A stretch of DNA of 9,310 nucleotides from positions 1 through 9,310 of the forward strand of contig CAZRVL010000079.1 in NCBI GenBank assembly GCA_964603455.1, written 5' to 3'. Position 1 is the first letter of the stretch; each line of letters starts with the position of its first letter. Positions 1 to 7,590 of this stretch are shown one piece after another. The position numbers were made by a program, and so were the translations under genes. The notes under the pieces are model-generated. The model had not been told where the DNA came from. It was given only the letters and a program-made list of their open reading frames with translations, and ran no database searches. The DNA is from Flemingiibacterium sp964603455. Its GTDB lineage: Bacteria > Bacillota > Clostridia > Oscillospirales > CAG-272.

Positions 1-7
1 CTTTATT

Positions 8-36
8 ATTATACCATATCTCACGCCGTTTGTCAA
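8..36 (-). promoter_or_regulatory. Consensus sigma-A promoter firing leftward out of the window
   Basis: On the minus strand there is a perfect -35 (TTGACA, 36-31) and a perfect -10 (TATAAT, 13-8) separated by exactly 17 bp. The bases TG lie one base before the -10, giving an extended -10 as well. Only 7 bases remain before the window edge, so the gene it drives is not visible. It is divergent from the prmC operon, so the 1-196 region is a divergent promoter region. Confidence 0.8.
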
Positions 37-165
37 GGGGTTTTTGAAAAAAAGTCTTGATTTGTCATAAATATGTAACAAAGGCCGTTATTTTGAATAT
101 TGGATGTGTGATTTGCACATAATAAAAGAATTTCTCAAAAAAGTGTTTATTTATTCGCGATTTTC
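37..165. other. AT-rich divergent intergenic region with no clear gene
   Basis: This stretch between the two divergent promoters is AT-rich and contains no convincing reading frame or RNA. A short inverted repeat, ATGTG-N7-CACAT at 104-120, is visible but too small to call a regulator site. A weak TTGAAT/CATAAT pair (93-123) has a 19 bp spacer and is not called as a promoter. Confidence 0.4.
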
Positions 166-174
166 TGCTATAAT
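166..174 (+). promoter_or_regulatory. Extended -10 promoter of the prmC operon
   Basis: TG-C-TATAAT at 166-174 is a perfect extended -10 element. At the 17 bp spacing position (146-151) the sequence TTTATT is a poor -35, which an extended -10 can compensate for. Transcription would begin near 181, giving a leader of only about 16 nt that holds the GAAAGGA ribosome binding site (182-188), 8 nt before the prmC ATG. Confidence 0.65.
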
Positions 175-196
175 ATAGTATGAAAGGAATTTCATC

Positions 197-985
197 ATGA
201 ACTACTATTCTGTTTCACATCTTATAGGCAGTACCGATGCAGTCGAACTCATATGTTCTTTGACCGGAAGATCGGTCGAATGGGTCATGCTCAACCGGGA
301 ACTCGATCTGCCGCCCAAAATATCAGAAGCCGCCAAGCTTATTTCAAAAGGAACTCCGCTTCAATACATAACAGGTAAAGCATACTTTTACGGAGATAAA
401 TATATCGTCTCCCCCGATGTCCTCATTCCGCAGCCGGATACAGAGCACATAGTCGAAGCCGCGCTCGAAGTTGTCACACCGGGAAAATCCTTACTTGACC
501 TTTGCACCGGAAGCGGATGTATCGCAATATCTATCCTAAAACGCACATTGATAAAAGCAAACGCGGTAGATATATCCGCTCCTGCTCTCTCGATAGCACA
601 AAAAAATGCCGAGCTTCATAAAGTTCAACACCGTATCAAGTTCATTCAAAAGAACGTCCTGACCGAAGACATTTCCGAGCTTATAGCAAATGCCGATGTG
701 ATAACCTCAAATCCGCCATATATAAACACATCGGATATAGATTCGCTTCCGCTTGACGTACAAAATGAGCCGCGCACCGCGCTTGACGGTGGAGAAGATG
801 GCATGGATTTCTACCGTCGCTTTATTGCCATGACCGATCATATGAAAAAAAGTGCAGTGATGATACTTGAGATCGGCTATGATCAAGGCGACAGAATAAA
901 AGCTCTCGCCGCAGAATACAAATTAAATATCGGAATGCGGCGCGATTTCGGCGGCAATGACCGAGTTGCCATAATAAATAAATAA
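197..985 (+). CDS. prmC: Peptide chain release factor N5-glutamine methyltransferase
   Basis: PrmC (HemK) methylates, using S-adenosylmethionine, the glutamine of the GGQ motif in release factors RF1 and RF2, which speeds translation termination in the cytoplasm. The 262-residue protein is close to the usual family length. Visible landmarks are GTPLQYITG (52-60) and VLIPQPDTE (75-83) in the N-terminal substrate-binding part. The SAM-binding motif I is LLDLCTGSGCIAI (99-111), and the diagnostic NPPY catalytic motif is at 172-175. EPRTALDGGEDG follows at 191-202. VLIPQPDTE differs from the usual LIPRPETE at the R and E positions. The ATG start has a GAAAGGA site 8 nt upstream. It is first in a four-gene operon, 19 bp before ddl. 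In many Firmicutes prmC instead follows prfA, so this neighbourhood is less usual. Confidence 0.95.
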   Translation: MNYYSVSHLIGSTDAVELICSLTGRSVEWVMLNRELDLPPKISEAAKLISKGTPLQYITGKAYFYGDKYIVSPDVLIPQPDTEHIVEAALEVVTPGKSLLDLCTGSGCIAISILKRTLIKANAVDISAPALSIAQKNAELHKVQHRIKFIQKNVLTEDISELIANADVITSNPPYINTSDIDSLPLDVQNEPRTALDGGEDGMDFYRRFIAMTDHMKKSAVMILEIGYDQGDRIKALAAEYKLNIGMRRDFGGNDRVAIINK

Positions 986-1004
986 TTCATCAGGAGATAA
1001 TACA

Positions 1005-2090
1005 ATGGAAAAGATCACACTTCTCATACTCTTCGGAGGAAAATCAACAGAGCACGAAGTATCGCTCATATCGGCTTCATCAATAATAAAAAATGCCGAT
1101 CATGAAAAATACGATCTGCTGACAGTAGGAATAACCAAAGACGGTGACTGGTTCAATTATGTTGGAGACACCGAATCAATAAAAAATGGCACATGGTGCA
1201 ACGGTGAGCTTGAGCAGGCTATGATCTCGCCGTCAATGAGTGACAGATCGCTTATAATCTTTAAGAAAGACGGCTCTGTCGAAAAAAAGCACATAGATGT
1301 GATTTTCCCCGTAATGCACGGCGCATATTCCGAAGACGGTACACTCCAAGGACTTCTTCAAATGACAGGCATTCCCTTCGTCGGATGCAGATGCGCAGCC
1401 TCGGCTATAGCAATGGATAAGGGATTCACCAAAATGATATTGAAAAACATAGGCGTGCATATGGCACGTTCAATAGTCATAAATGCCCCAACCTTTGAAA
1501 AGAATATTCAGTCGATAGTCGAACGTTGCGAAAACTTATCAGGATATCCGCTTTTCGTAAAGCCCGCAAATGCAGGATCATCAGTCGGAGCAGCAAAAGT
1601 CACTCTGCGCGATCAACTCATCCCGGCTATCCGCGAAGCAGCAAAATTCGATGATAAAATAATAGTCGAAGAATACATAAAAGGAAAAGAATGCGAAGTC
1701 GCCGTAATGGGCAAGAAGACCTTCATAGCTTCTACAGTAGGTCAGATCGTTCCCGGCAGCGAATTTTACGATTATAATACCAAATACGGAGATGACTCGA
1801 CCGCTTCATATAATATCCCCGCATCTGTGTCATCTGAGGCACAGACAATAATGCGCCGTGCAGCCGTACAGATATGCTCGGTGCTCGGAGTTGAAGGACT
1901 CTCCAGAGTTGACTTTTTCGTCCGCAGAAACGGATCTCAGGAAGAAGTGATATTCAACGAAATAAACACTCTCCCAGGCTTTACCGAAATAAGTATGTAT
2001 CCGAAGCTCTTCATACACGACGGAATGACCTACAGCGAAATAATCGACCGTCTCGTAAGCATCGCACTCGGAAAGGATGAGCTGGCTTGA
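1005..2090 (+). CDS. ddl: D-alanine--D-alanine ligase
   Basis: Ddl joins two D-alanines with ATP in the cytoplasm to make the dipeptide added to the peptidoglycan precursor UDP-MurNAc-tripeptide. The 361-residue length fits the longer Ddl subfamily. The N-terminal domain opens with LFGGKSTEHEVSLISA (9-24), and VMHGAYSEDGTLQG (103-116) follows. The ATP-grasp region has LFVKPANAGSSVGAAKV (183-199) and VEEYIKGKECEVAV (221-234). The C-terminal Mg/phosphate motif is FNEINTLPGFT (317-327). In the omega loop, FYDYNTKY (254-261) keeps Lys260-Tyr261. In Leuconostoc-type ligases a Phe replaces this Tyr and goes with D-Ala-D-lactate synthesis, so this enzyme is inferred to make D-Ala-D-Ala, the vancomycin-sensitive form. 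AGGAG (992-996) lies 8 nt before the ATG. The stop overlaps the murI start. Confidence 0.96.
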   Translation: MEKITLLILFGGKSTEHEVSLISASSIIKNADHEKYDLLTVGITKDGDWFNYVGDTESIKNGTWCNGELEQAMISPSMSDRSLIIFKKDGSVEKKHIDVIFPVMHGAYSEDGTLQGLLQMTGIPFVGCRCAASAIAMDKGFTKMILKNIGVHMARSIVINAPTFEKNIQSIVERCENLSGYPLFVKPANAGSSVGAAKVTLRDQLIPAIREAAKFDDKIIVEEYIKGKECEVAVMGKKTFIASTVGQIVPGSEFYDYNTKYGDDSTASYNIPASVSSEAQTIMRRAAVQICSVLGVEGLSRVDFFVRRNGSQEEVIFNEINTLPGFTEISMYPKLFIHDGMTYSEIIDRLVSIALGKDELA

Positions 2091-2875
2091 TAGGCATATT
2101 CGACAGCGGACTTGGCGGACTTACAGCATATAAAGAGGTCAGACAGCTTCTCAAAGATGAAAATATCGTATATTTCGGAGATACTGGAAGAGTGCCCTAC
2201 GGAAGCCGATCAAAGGAAACGATAACAAAATACGCACTTCAGGATATGCGATTCTTGATGACCAAAAATATCGATGCAGTTCTCGTTGCCTGCGGAACAG
2301 TCACCTCGACAGCTATAGACATTCTCCGCGAAAAATATCCGAGCATACCAATAATAGGTGTTATAGATGGTGCTGCAAAAGCAGCAGTAGAACTGACAAA
2401 AAATAAAAAAATAGGTGTCATAGCAACATCTGCCACAATAAACAGTCGATCATTCGAGAAAAAGCTGTTGGCTCTCGACCCAACGCTCGAAATAACAACA
2501 CAAGCATGCCCACTGTTCGTGCCACTGGTAGAAAGCGGATTCATAGGTGAAGATGATGAAGTCACAAAGTTGGTCGCCGAACGCTATCTGAAGGACATAA
2601 AAGCAAGCAATGCAGACACTCTCATCCTCGGCTGCACACATTATCCGGTAATATCAAAAACTATCTCAAAACTTCTTCCCGGAGTAAATATAGTAAGTTC
2701 ATCCCTCGAAGCCGCCAAGGAGATAGCCACTCTCAGAAGCAATTCTACTGCGGAAAATGGTTTAACCGAATTTTATGTCAGTGATGAGCCTTGCGGATTT
2801 GAGCAAACTGCATCGATATTCCTCGAAACAATGTTAGATAATGACGTAATACGAATAGAAATAGAAAATTACTAA
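2087..2875 (+). CDS. murI: Glutamate racemase
   Basis: MurI interconverts L- and D-glutamate without a cofactor, supplying D-Glu for the peptide stem of peptidoglycan. The 262-residue protein begins MIGIFDSGLGGLTAYKEV, the classic N-terminus, followed by YFGDTGRVPYGSRS (29-42). The two catalytic cysteines are visible: Cys69 in VACGTVTSTA and Cys183 in LILGCTHYP. The first motif has Gly70 where most racemases have Asn (ACNTA). The start is TTG at 2087, overlapping the ddl TGA stop by 4 bp (TTGA), with AAAGGA (2072-2077) 9 nt upstream; this implies translational coupling. An N-terminal extension is unnecessary because the family motif starts at residue 2. With ddl next to it, the pair supplies two D-amino-acid building blocks for the wall. 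Confidence 0.95.
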   Translation: MIGIFDSGLGGLTAYKEVRQLLKDENIVYFGDTGRVPYGSRSKETITKYALQDMRFLMTKNIDAVLVACGTVTSTAIDILREKYPSIPIIGVIDGAAKAAVELTKNKKIGVIATSATINSRSFEKKLLALDPTLEITTQACPLFVPLVESGFIGEDDEVTKLVAERYLKDIKASNADTLILGCTHYPVISKTISKLLPGVNIVSSSLEAAKEIATLRSNSTAENGLTEFYVSDEPCGFEQTASIFLETMLDNDVIRIEIENY

Positions 2876-2916
2876 AATCCATTTTAAACATAGACAAATG
2901 TTGAAAGGAAATTTAA

Positions 2917-4092
2917 ATGCTCCATACTCTTTATAAAAAATACCCCAAGTCCTTCCCTCTCCCACTCGTATTGGACGGCTCGACCGGCACATCTCTCATG
3001 CGTGAAGGTATGCCCGCCGGAAGCTGTACCGAAAAATGGGTGCTCGAACATCCTGAAGCGATCAAAAAAATTCAAAATGAATATATAAAGAGCGGTTCTG
3101 ACGCAGTTTATGCTCCGACCTTCGGCGCAAATGCCCCAACGCTCGAACGCTCTGATATATTCGACACCGCAGAAACAAACAAGCAGCTGGCAGCCCTCAG
3201 CACAGGCATAGGATGCCTTGTGGGCGGCGATATGTCCCCTACAGGACTCTTCATAGAGCCATTCGGAGATACTCCGTTCGATGATGTTGTTGCAGCATAC
3301 CGTGAGCAGGCAGAAGCTCTCGAAGCATCCGGAGTTGACTTCTTCATATCCGAGACAAATATAAACCTTCAAGAAGCCCGTGCAGCTGTAATAGGCATAC
3401 GCGAAGTGTCGGATAGACCAATATTTGTCACAATGACAGTTGACGATACCGGCAGAACTCTTTCCGGAGACTCTCTCTCGTGCTGCCTTTTGTCACTTGC
3501 CGAGCTTGGAATATCCGCCTTCGGAATAAACTGCTCTCAAGGTCCTGACGGAATGCTTGAACTTCTGCGTGATCTCGTTCCCTATTCGATCTCGCTCGGA
3601 ATACCTCTGATAGCAAAACCGAATGCCGGAATGCCACACGAAGATGAAAACGGCTGCCGACACTTCGATCTCGATGCCGATACATTCGCAAAGTATATTC
3701 CGGAATTTCTCAAAGCTGGAATACCGATTCTCGGCGGCTGCTGCGGAACAGATTCTGAATTTATAAAAAAGATACGAAAAGCTGTCGATAAGCTTTCACC
3801 GTCACTCGATTATTCCTCGATAGCACCGATAGCTACAGAAAATATCGTATGCACCAATCGTATTGAGACCGAGGTCTCCTCACTGGGCGATCCTATAAAA
3901 GTCGATGATTCTTTCTATGATAACGTATGTATGGAAGAAAATATAGTATACGCCGAACTCGACAACGAGGAAGCTGCAGATATATTCATAGAAAACGCTC
4001 CGATGCTCATGATCCCATGTGTCCTGACAGGCGATAAAGCCGCAATAGAAAAGGCAAAACGCTATTACAACGGTCGCTTTATAGTAAAATAA
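2917..4092 (+). CDS. Homocysteine S-methyltransferase family protein (MetH N-terminal-type domain)
   Basis: The protein resembles the zinc-dependent homocysteine-binding TIM barrel of methionine synthase MetH and betaine-homocysteine methyltransferase. VLDGSTGTSLMREG (18-31) is the N-terminal signature. Cys206 in FGINCSQGPDGM and the pair Cys275-Cys276 in LGGCCGTD are the three expected zinc ligands that activate homocysteine. The barrel ends near residue 295. A tail of about 95 residues follows, ending in EKAKRYYNGRFIVK, which faintly recalls the start of a pterin-binding domain but contains neither that domain nor a cobalamin domain. The methyl donor therefore cannot be read from sequence; it may work with separate corrinoid or folate subunits, or use S-methylmethionine or similar. 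The ATG at 2917 has GAAAGGA (2903-2909) 7 nt upstream. It is the last gene of the operon, 41 bp after murI with no visible promoter between. Confidence 0.85.
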   Translation: MLHTLYKKYPKSFPLPLVLDGSTGTSLMREGMPAGSCTEKWVLEHPEAIKKIQNEYIKSGSDAVYAPTFGANAPTLERSDIFDTAETNKQLAALSTGIGCLVGGDMSPTGLFIEPFGDTPFDDVVAAYREQAEALEASGVDFFISETNINLQEARAAVIGIREVSDRPIFVTMTVDDTGRTLSGDSLSCCLLSLAELGISAFGINCSQGPDGMLELLRDLVPYSISLGIPLIAKPNAGMPHEDENGCRHFDLDADTFAKYIPEFLKAGIPILGGCCGTDSEFIKKIRKAVDKLSPSLDYSSIAPIATENIVCTNRIETEVSSLGDPIKVDDSFYDNVCMEENIVYAELDNEEAADIFIENAPMLMIPCVLTGDKAAIEKAKRYYNGRFIVK

Positions 4093-4140
4093 AAAAATCA
4101 AACAGGTAGTCGGCAAAAAGCTGACTACCTGTTATTTATT
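4091..4140. terminator. Bidirectional rho-independent terminator
   Basis: A 14 bp stem, 4101-4114 paired with 4120-4133 with one G-T wobble, closes a 5 nt AAAAA loop. It lies between the convergent methyltransferase and xylanase genes. On the minus strand the stem is followed by a run of seven T (complement of 4091-4097). On the plus strand it is followed by the weaker ATTTATT. It therefore probably ends both operons, more efficiently for the xylanase side. Confidence 0.9.
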
Positions 4141-5458
4141 ACAAAGTGATATTTCTGATCCTCGAAAGTTCCTTGGAAAGATGAACGTTCTTGACCCATA
4201 CTCGGTCTCCCGATCTTACGGTAAGCTCATAGTTTCCATAGAATCCACTAAACTTTGCACGGCTGTTGACAAGCTCGACAGTCGCGTCTGTACGCCATTC
4301 GGTATTTATGAGCCTGTCAAGTACCTTGTATGCCTTCTTTTCGTTGTAATTTCCGTCAAGAAGTCCGGTAGACGGCAGATTTTCATCGCCCGCTTTGCGC
4401 TTTGTGGTCATTACACCGTCATCGGGCAGATTCCACCAGGTTATTCCGGTAAGTGACGGATGCGAGAAGCATATCTTGTAGAGCTGCTCAGCCGCCAAAG
4501 CCTGAAGATCCTCATCGACCTCACCCTGAATGTTTGAAGGAATGCTGATCTCCGAAATATTCATCGGCTTTCCAAGCTCTGCATAAGTATCGAGCACGTT
4601 GTAAAGTCTTTCACCGTTGTATACATTCGCACATCCGCGATCTCCGAGATGGCACTGTAATCCTACTTCATCGATCTGTACACCACGCGAAAGAAGATCC
4701 TTTATGTTTAGATAATATCCGCTGTACTTTCCTCTGAACTCATGGAATACCGCACCTACAGTATCGTTCAATATGAGAGTGTTAGCCGGGAAATACTTTC
4801 TCGCCAGTTCAAACAGCCATACGCAGTAATCATCCTCAGGCAATATATAATGTCTCCATGTAGTGTCGCGGCTCTCCATGTATACATCATAGATTCTCGA
4901 AGGCTCATTTACCACATCGAACCGTTCGCATCTCTTTGCAAAAAGCTCGGATATTTCATAAAAACGCTTTTCGATAAAATACTTGAGCTCACTGTATGGA
5001 TATTCGGAGGTCCACTTCGGGATAAATTCATGCCAGAAAAGAGGATGCCCCTTCATCTTCAAGTTGTTTTCTTCGCAGAAATCCGCAGTCATCTCAGCCG
5101 GCGGACGGCGATAAACATCATTTGGAGTGTCGGCAGAATATCTCAGCTGTCCTTCTGTCGGCTCTGTTCCCTCCCAATAAAGCGGTATAGATGCCGAATT
5201 GAATAAATTCGTAAACTTTTTCTCATAAAGTCTGTTCTGCTCATCTGTATCATACTGATTCAGCATGAATATATTCGCACCGAAATTAAAGTCAATATCG
5301 GTCATATGAGCTTCAACAACAGCATTTTCAAGCGGTTTGCCGTTTTCTGTGATTATCAGCTCAAACGAACCCTTGCGGTTGCGTTCAATATCCTGATCTA
5401 CACGTCCCGAAACATATGCTTCTCCGGCACGTATATGTCTGTACATTTCTTTTTCCAT
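4139..5458 (-). CDS. Intracellular GH10 endo-1,4-beta-xylanase
   Basis: A glycoside hydrolase family 10 enzyme, which cleaves beta-1,4-xylosidic bonds with retention. From the ATG chosen here it has 439 residues. An N-terminal beta-rich region (GSFELII to DFNFGANIF, about 30-63) precedes the barrel, as in plant-type GH10 proteins. Visible motifs are MKGHPLFWHEFIPKW (135-149), FDVVNEPS with acid/base Glu185, EVGLQCHLGD, ISEIS with nucleophile Glu303, and GITWWNLPDDG. The C-terminal stretch ending FSGFYGNYELTVRSG forms a small extra domain. There is no signal peptide, so it probably cuts imported xylo-oligosaccharides. A TTG at 5485 would add 9 residues but has no good ribosome site; the ATG at 5458 has AGTAGGT about 8 nt upstream. 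It follows the GH42 gene by 55 bp without a terminator, so the two are likely co-transcribed. Confidence 0.9.
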   Translation of the reverse strand: MEKEMYRHIRAGEAYVSGRVDQDIERNRKGSFELIITENGKPLENAVVEAHMTDIDFNFGANIFMLNQYDTDEQNRLYEKKFTNLFNSASIPLYWEGTEPTEGQLRYSADTPNDVYRRPPAEMTADFCEENNLKMKGHPLFWHEFIPKWTSEYPYSELKYFIEKRFYEISELFAKRCERFDVVNEPSRIYDVYMESRDTTWRHYILPEDDYCVWLFELARKYFPANTLILNDTVGAVFHEFRGKYSGYYLNIKDLLSRGVQIDEVGLQCHLGDRGCANVYNGERLYNVLDTYAELGKPMNISEISIPSNIQGEVDEDLQALAAEQLYKICFSHPSLTGITWWNLPDDGVMTTKRKAGDENLPSTGLLDGNYNEKKAYKVLDRLINTEWRTDATVELVNSRAKFSGFYGNYELTVRSGDRVWVKNVHLSKELSRIRNITL

Positions 5459-5513
5459 TGATTGATACCTACTTTCGTTCTTCAAAATTTTTCTTATACC
5501 ATTTAGATATATG

Positions 5514-7493
5514 CTATCTCACCATAACAGCTATGCCGCATGGTTCAAGCTCGATCTCGTTTTCATAAACCTTTCCGGTAAGAATATCTGTCATCCTGCC
5601 GTCAAAGAAATATTTTCCGCTTCTTTTTCCGGAGTATTCGATCAAAAATACACCTTCACCGGCTTCACCGTATCTCGGCGATACCATGACCTCACCTTCT
5701 ATGCTGCCATGCTTGATACCGGCTGTTTCGCCTGCAATGCGAACGATCTCATTCATCTCGCTCTCGGACGGGAAAGTTCCGAGAAGGATCACTTTTCCCT
5801 TTCCGACTTCGCATTCAACAACTACACCTTTGCCGTTTATAGCAGAATGCCCCTCGGTTATCCGAACCAAATTCTTAACACCGTCAGACTCAAACACGTC
5901 ATAATAAATATCTGCCCTGAAGATATCACCGCTGTCATTCCAAGCTGTCTTAACACTTCCCTGACGATCGGGTATTCCGTAAGCCCAATATGCGCCGGTA
6001 AGCTCTTCGAGAAATCCGAAATGCCTGTCCTTATACCGAGTTCCGTCCTTTGTACGTATATCCGAGAACGGTCCGGCGACAAGAGTTCCTCCGTTTTTGA
6101 CCCATTCGGTGAGTTTTATCGTAAGATCCCCCTCCTCCATAGTCAGCATGAGAGGCGCAAAAATCAGCTTGTATTTTTCAATATCGGCAAATGCATCTAT
6201 GACATCCGGACGTATGCCGCAGTTCAATATCGGCTTGTAAAAACGATATATATCATCCTGTCCGACTCCCGAAACGATAGGCTGTGATTCAAGCATATTC
6301 CAGTTCAAGGAACTGTACAGCATAGCCGTATCTGTAACGACCTCTGTTCCGTTTATGAAATCAGCCGCTCTTTCGAGCATATGTGCAGTATCCTGCACCT
6401 CGCCAAAGGTATGCGTAGGTCTTCCTGATGTATCGAGCACAGCACCGTGCATAAGCTCGTGACCTGCCCAATGTGTCCGCCACAGCCAATACATATTCGC
6501 CTGAGCACCGAGTGCAAACGGCAACATAGAATTCACACGGCAATATCCCTCCGGCAATATATAGTTGCCGCACGCGACCGAACCGCTCCAGTTAGCCTGA
6601 GTTTCGGTATTCCAGAAAGGTATCTTGCTGAACCCTCTGAGATAGTCGAACCATAAGCAGCACTTGTATTCATTGTCGCAGTTGTTGTAGTGATTAAACT
6701 GTACAACATCTAACTTTTCATTGAGGTGTCGGTAATCCATTCCGTTGAACGGCATTGTATCAGTTCCTATCGGCACGGATACATATTTGTGAAGTATCTC
6801 CGCCTGCTTATGAACGAACTTGATATGACTTTCACGCGAAAATATCTTCCACTCCATCTGAAGGTGCGGATTGTGCCATGAATCTCTCGGAAGTGAGACC
6901 TCGGAAAAATCATCGTAAGCCTGACTGAATATATTCAGATTCCACCTTGAATTAAGCTCCTCTATCGTCCCGAATTTCTCGTGCAGATACTCATGGAACG
7001 CTCCCTCGCAGTTCGGGCAGAAGCATCCGTTCATTCCGTATATCTCATTATCTATCTGCCAACCTATTACAGTCGGATCATTCGCAAATTCCTTTGCCAT
7101 CATCTCAACTATGCGAAGAGAATATTCCACATAGTGTGCATTGTTTGAACAACAGTCACGACGACCGCCGTGAACTTGACGGCGACCGTTCGGATTTTCG
7201 ATGTATATATCGGGGTATAGCTTAGAAAGCCATCTCGGAGGTGTAGCGGTAGGCGTGCCCAAAACCACTGCAATGCCGTTTTCACCCAGCTTATCAACTA
7301 TTTTATGAAGCCATCCGAATTCAAACTGTCCGGGCTTAGGCTCCATCCTGTGCCACGCAAATTCTCCAATGCGCGCACAATTGATCGAAGCCTTTTTCAT
7401 CATCGAAATATCGCGATCTATCTCGGCAAAATCCCAATCCTCAGGATAATAAGCACATCCGAGATACGGCGGATCTAATTTATTTTTGATCAT
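5514..7493 (-). CDS. GH42 beta-galactosidase
   Basis: A glycoside hydrolase family 42 enzyme, which removes terminal beta-galactosyl residues (some members act on related arabinosides). At 659 residues it has the family's usual length. Domain A (about 1-380) begins LGCAYYPEDWD and holds the acid/base Glu150 in GWQIDNE and nucleophile Glu297 in FWNTETQANW. The cysteines C157, C159 and C162 (CFCPNC), with C114 or C115, match the zinc-binding cluster of GH42. A glutamine-amidotransferase-like domain B (about 385-590) and a small beta domain C (about 600-659) follow. There is no signal peptide, so it is cytoplasmic. ATG 7493 is the only start that keeps the family N-terminus; a stop lies in frame at 7514-7512. 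Its GAAAGG ribosome site is oddly 35 nt upstream, beyond a hairpin (7504-7528). Confidence 0.94.
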   Translation of the reverse strand: MIKNKLDPPYLGCAYYPEDWDFAEIDRDISMMKKASINCARIGEFAWHRMEPKPGQFEFGWLHKIVDKLGENGIAVVLGTPTATPPRWLSKLYPDIYIENPNGRRQVHGGRRDCCSNNAHYVEYSLRIVEMMAKEFANDPTVIGWQIDNEIYGMNGCFCPNCEGAFHEYLHEKFGTIEELNSRWNLNIFSQAYDDFSEVSLPRDSWHNPHLQMEWKIFSRESHIKFVHKQAEILHKYVSVPIGTDTMPFNGMDYRHLNEKLDVVQFNHYNNCDNEYKCCLWFDYLRGFSKIPFWNTETQANWSGSVACGNYILPEGYCRVNSMLPFALGAQANMYWLWRTHWAGHELMHGAVLDTSGRPTHTFGEVQDTAHMLERAADFINGTEVVTDTAMLYSSLNWNMLESQPIVSGVGQDDIYRFYKPILNCGIRPDVIDAFADIEKYKLIFAPLMLTMEEGDLTIKLTEWVKNGGTLVAGPFSDIRTKDGTRYKDRHFGFLEELTGAYWAYGIPDRQGSVKTAWNDSGDIFRADIYYDVFESDGVKNLVRITEGHSAINGKGVVVECEVGKGKVILLGTFPSESEMNEIVRIAGETAGIKHGSIEGEVMVSPRYGEAGEGVFLIEYSGKRSGKYFFDGRMTDILTGKVYENEIELEPCGIAVMVR

Positions 7494-7503
7494 GATAAAT
7501 AAT

Positions 7504-7528
7504 GAGTTTTGCTATAAAAGCAAAGCTC
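7504..7528 (-). promoter_or_regulatory. Leader hairpin between the GH42 Shine-Dalgarno and start codon
   Basis: On the minus strand a 10 bp stem (7528-7519 with 7513-7504, one G-T wobble) closes a TTTAT loop. The only purine-rich site, GAAAGG (7534-7529), lies just 5' of the stem, and the ATG (7493) lies 10 nt 3' of it. Linear spacing is about 35 nt, too long for initiation. Folding the hairpin would bring the spacing to about 10 nt. It may act as a structural switch or bridge; it is not a typical terminator because no U-tract follows. Confidence 0.55.
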
Positions 7529-7545
7529 CCTTTCATAGCCTTAAT

Positions 7546-7574
7546 ATTATATCACAAAAGCTCGGCTGTGTCAA
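7546..7574 (-). promoter_or_regulatory. Consensus sigma-A promoter of the GH42-GH10 operon
   Basis: On the minus strand a perfect TTGACA (7574-7569) and a perfect TATAAT (7551-7546) are 17 bp apart, with TG one base before the -10 (extended -10). Transcription should begin near 7539, leaving a leader of about 46 nt. A carbohydrate operon with such a perfect promoter would be constitutive unless repressed, so an operator or leader control is expected nearby. Confidence 0.85.
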
Positions 7575-7590
7575 CAAATATATTCCGATG

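Noticed and set aside
102..120. CRP-like palindrome ATGTG-N7-CACAT before prmC
   Set aside because: Only 5 bp arms, spacing does not fit TGTGA-N6-TCACA, and classical CRP control is not expected in Clostridia.
180..200. Tiny upstream ORF (ATG at 180, MKGISS) ending over the prmC start codon
   Set aside because: The predicted transcript starts at about its first base and it has no ribosome site; its ATG is just the context of the GAAAGGA site.
2884..3372. 162-codon minus-strand frame opposite the homocysteine methyltransferase
   Set aside because: Low-complexity Cys/Glu-rich antisense translation without family motifs; the plus strand gene has clear zinc motifs.
5483..5485. TTG as start of the GH10 xylanase (adds 9 residues)
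   Set aside because: No convincing ribosome site in front of it, whereas the ATG at 5458 has AGTAGGT at suitable spacing; the family domain begins well after either start.
5486..5513. Internal promoter (TGGTATAAG) between GH42 and GH10
   Set aside because: The -10-like sequence has no acceptable -35 at 16-18 bp, and the genes are close enough to share one transcript.
5511..6287. 258-codon plus-strand open frame opposite the GH42 gene
   Set aside because: It is antisense to a clear GH42 gene, has no recognisable protein family motif and no ribosome site; it is a codon-bias shadow.
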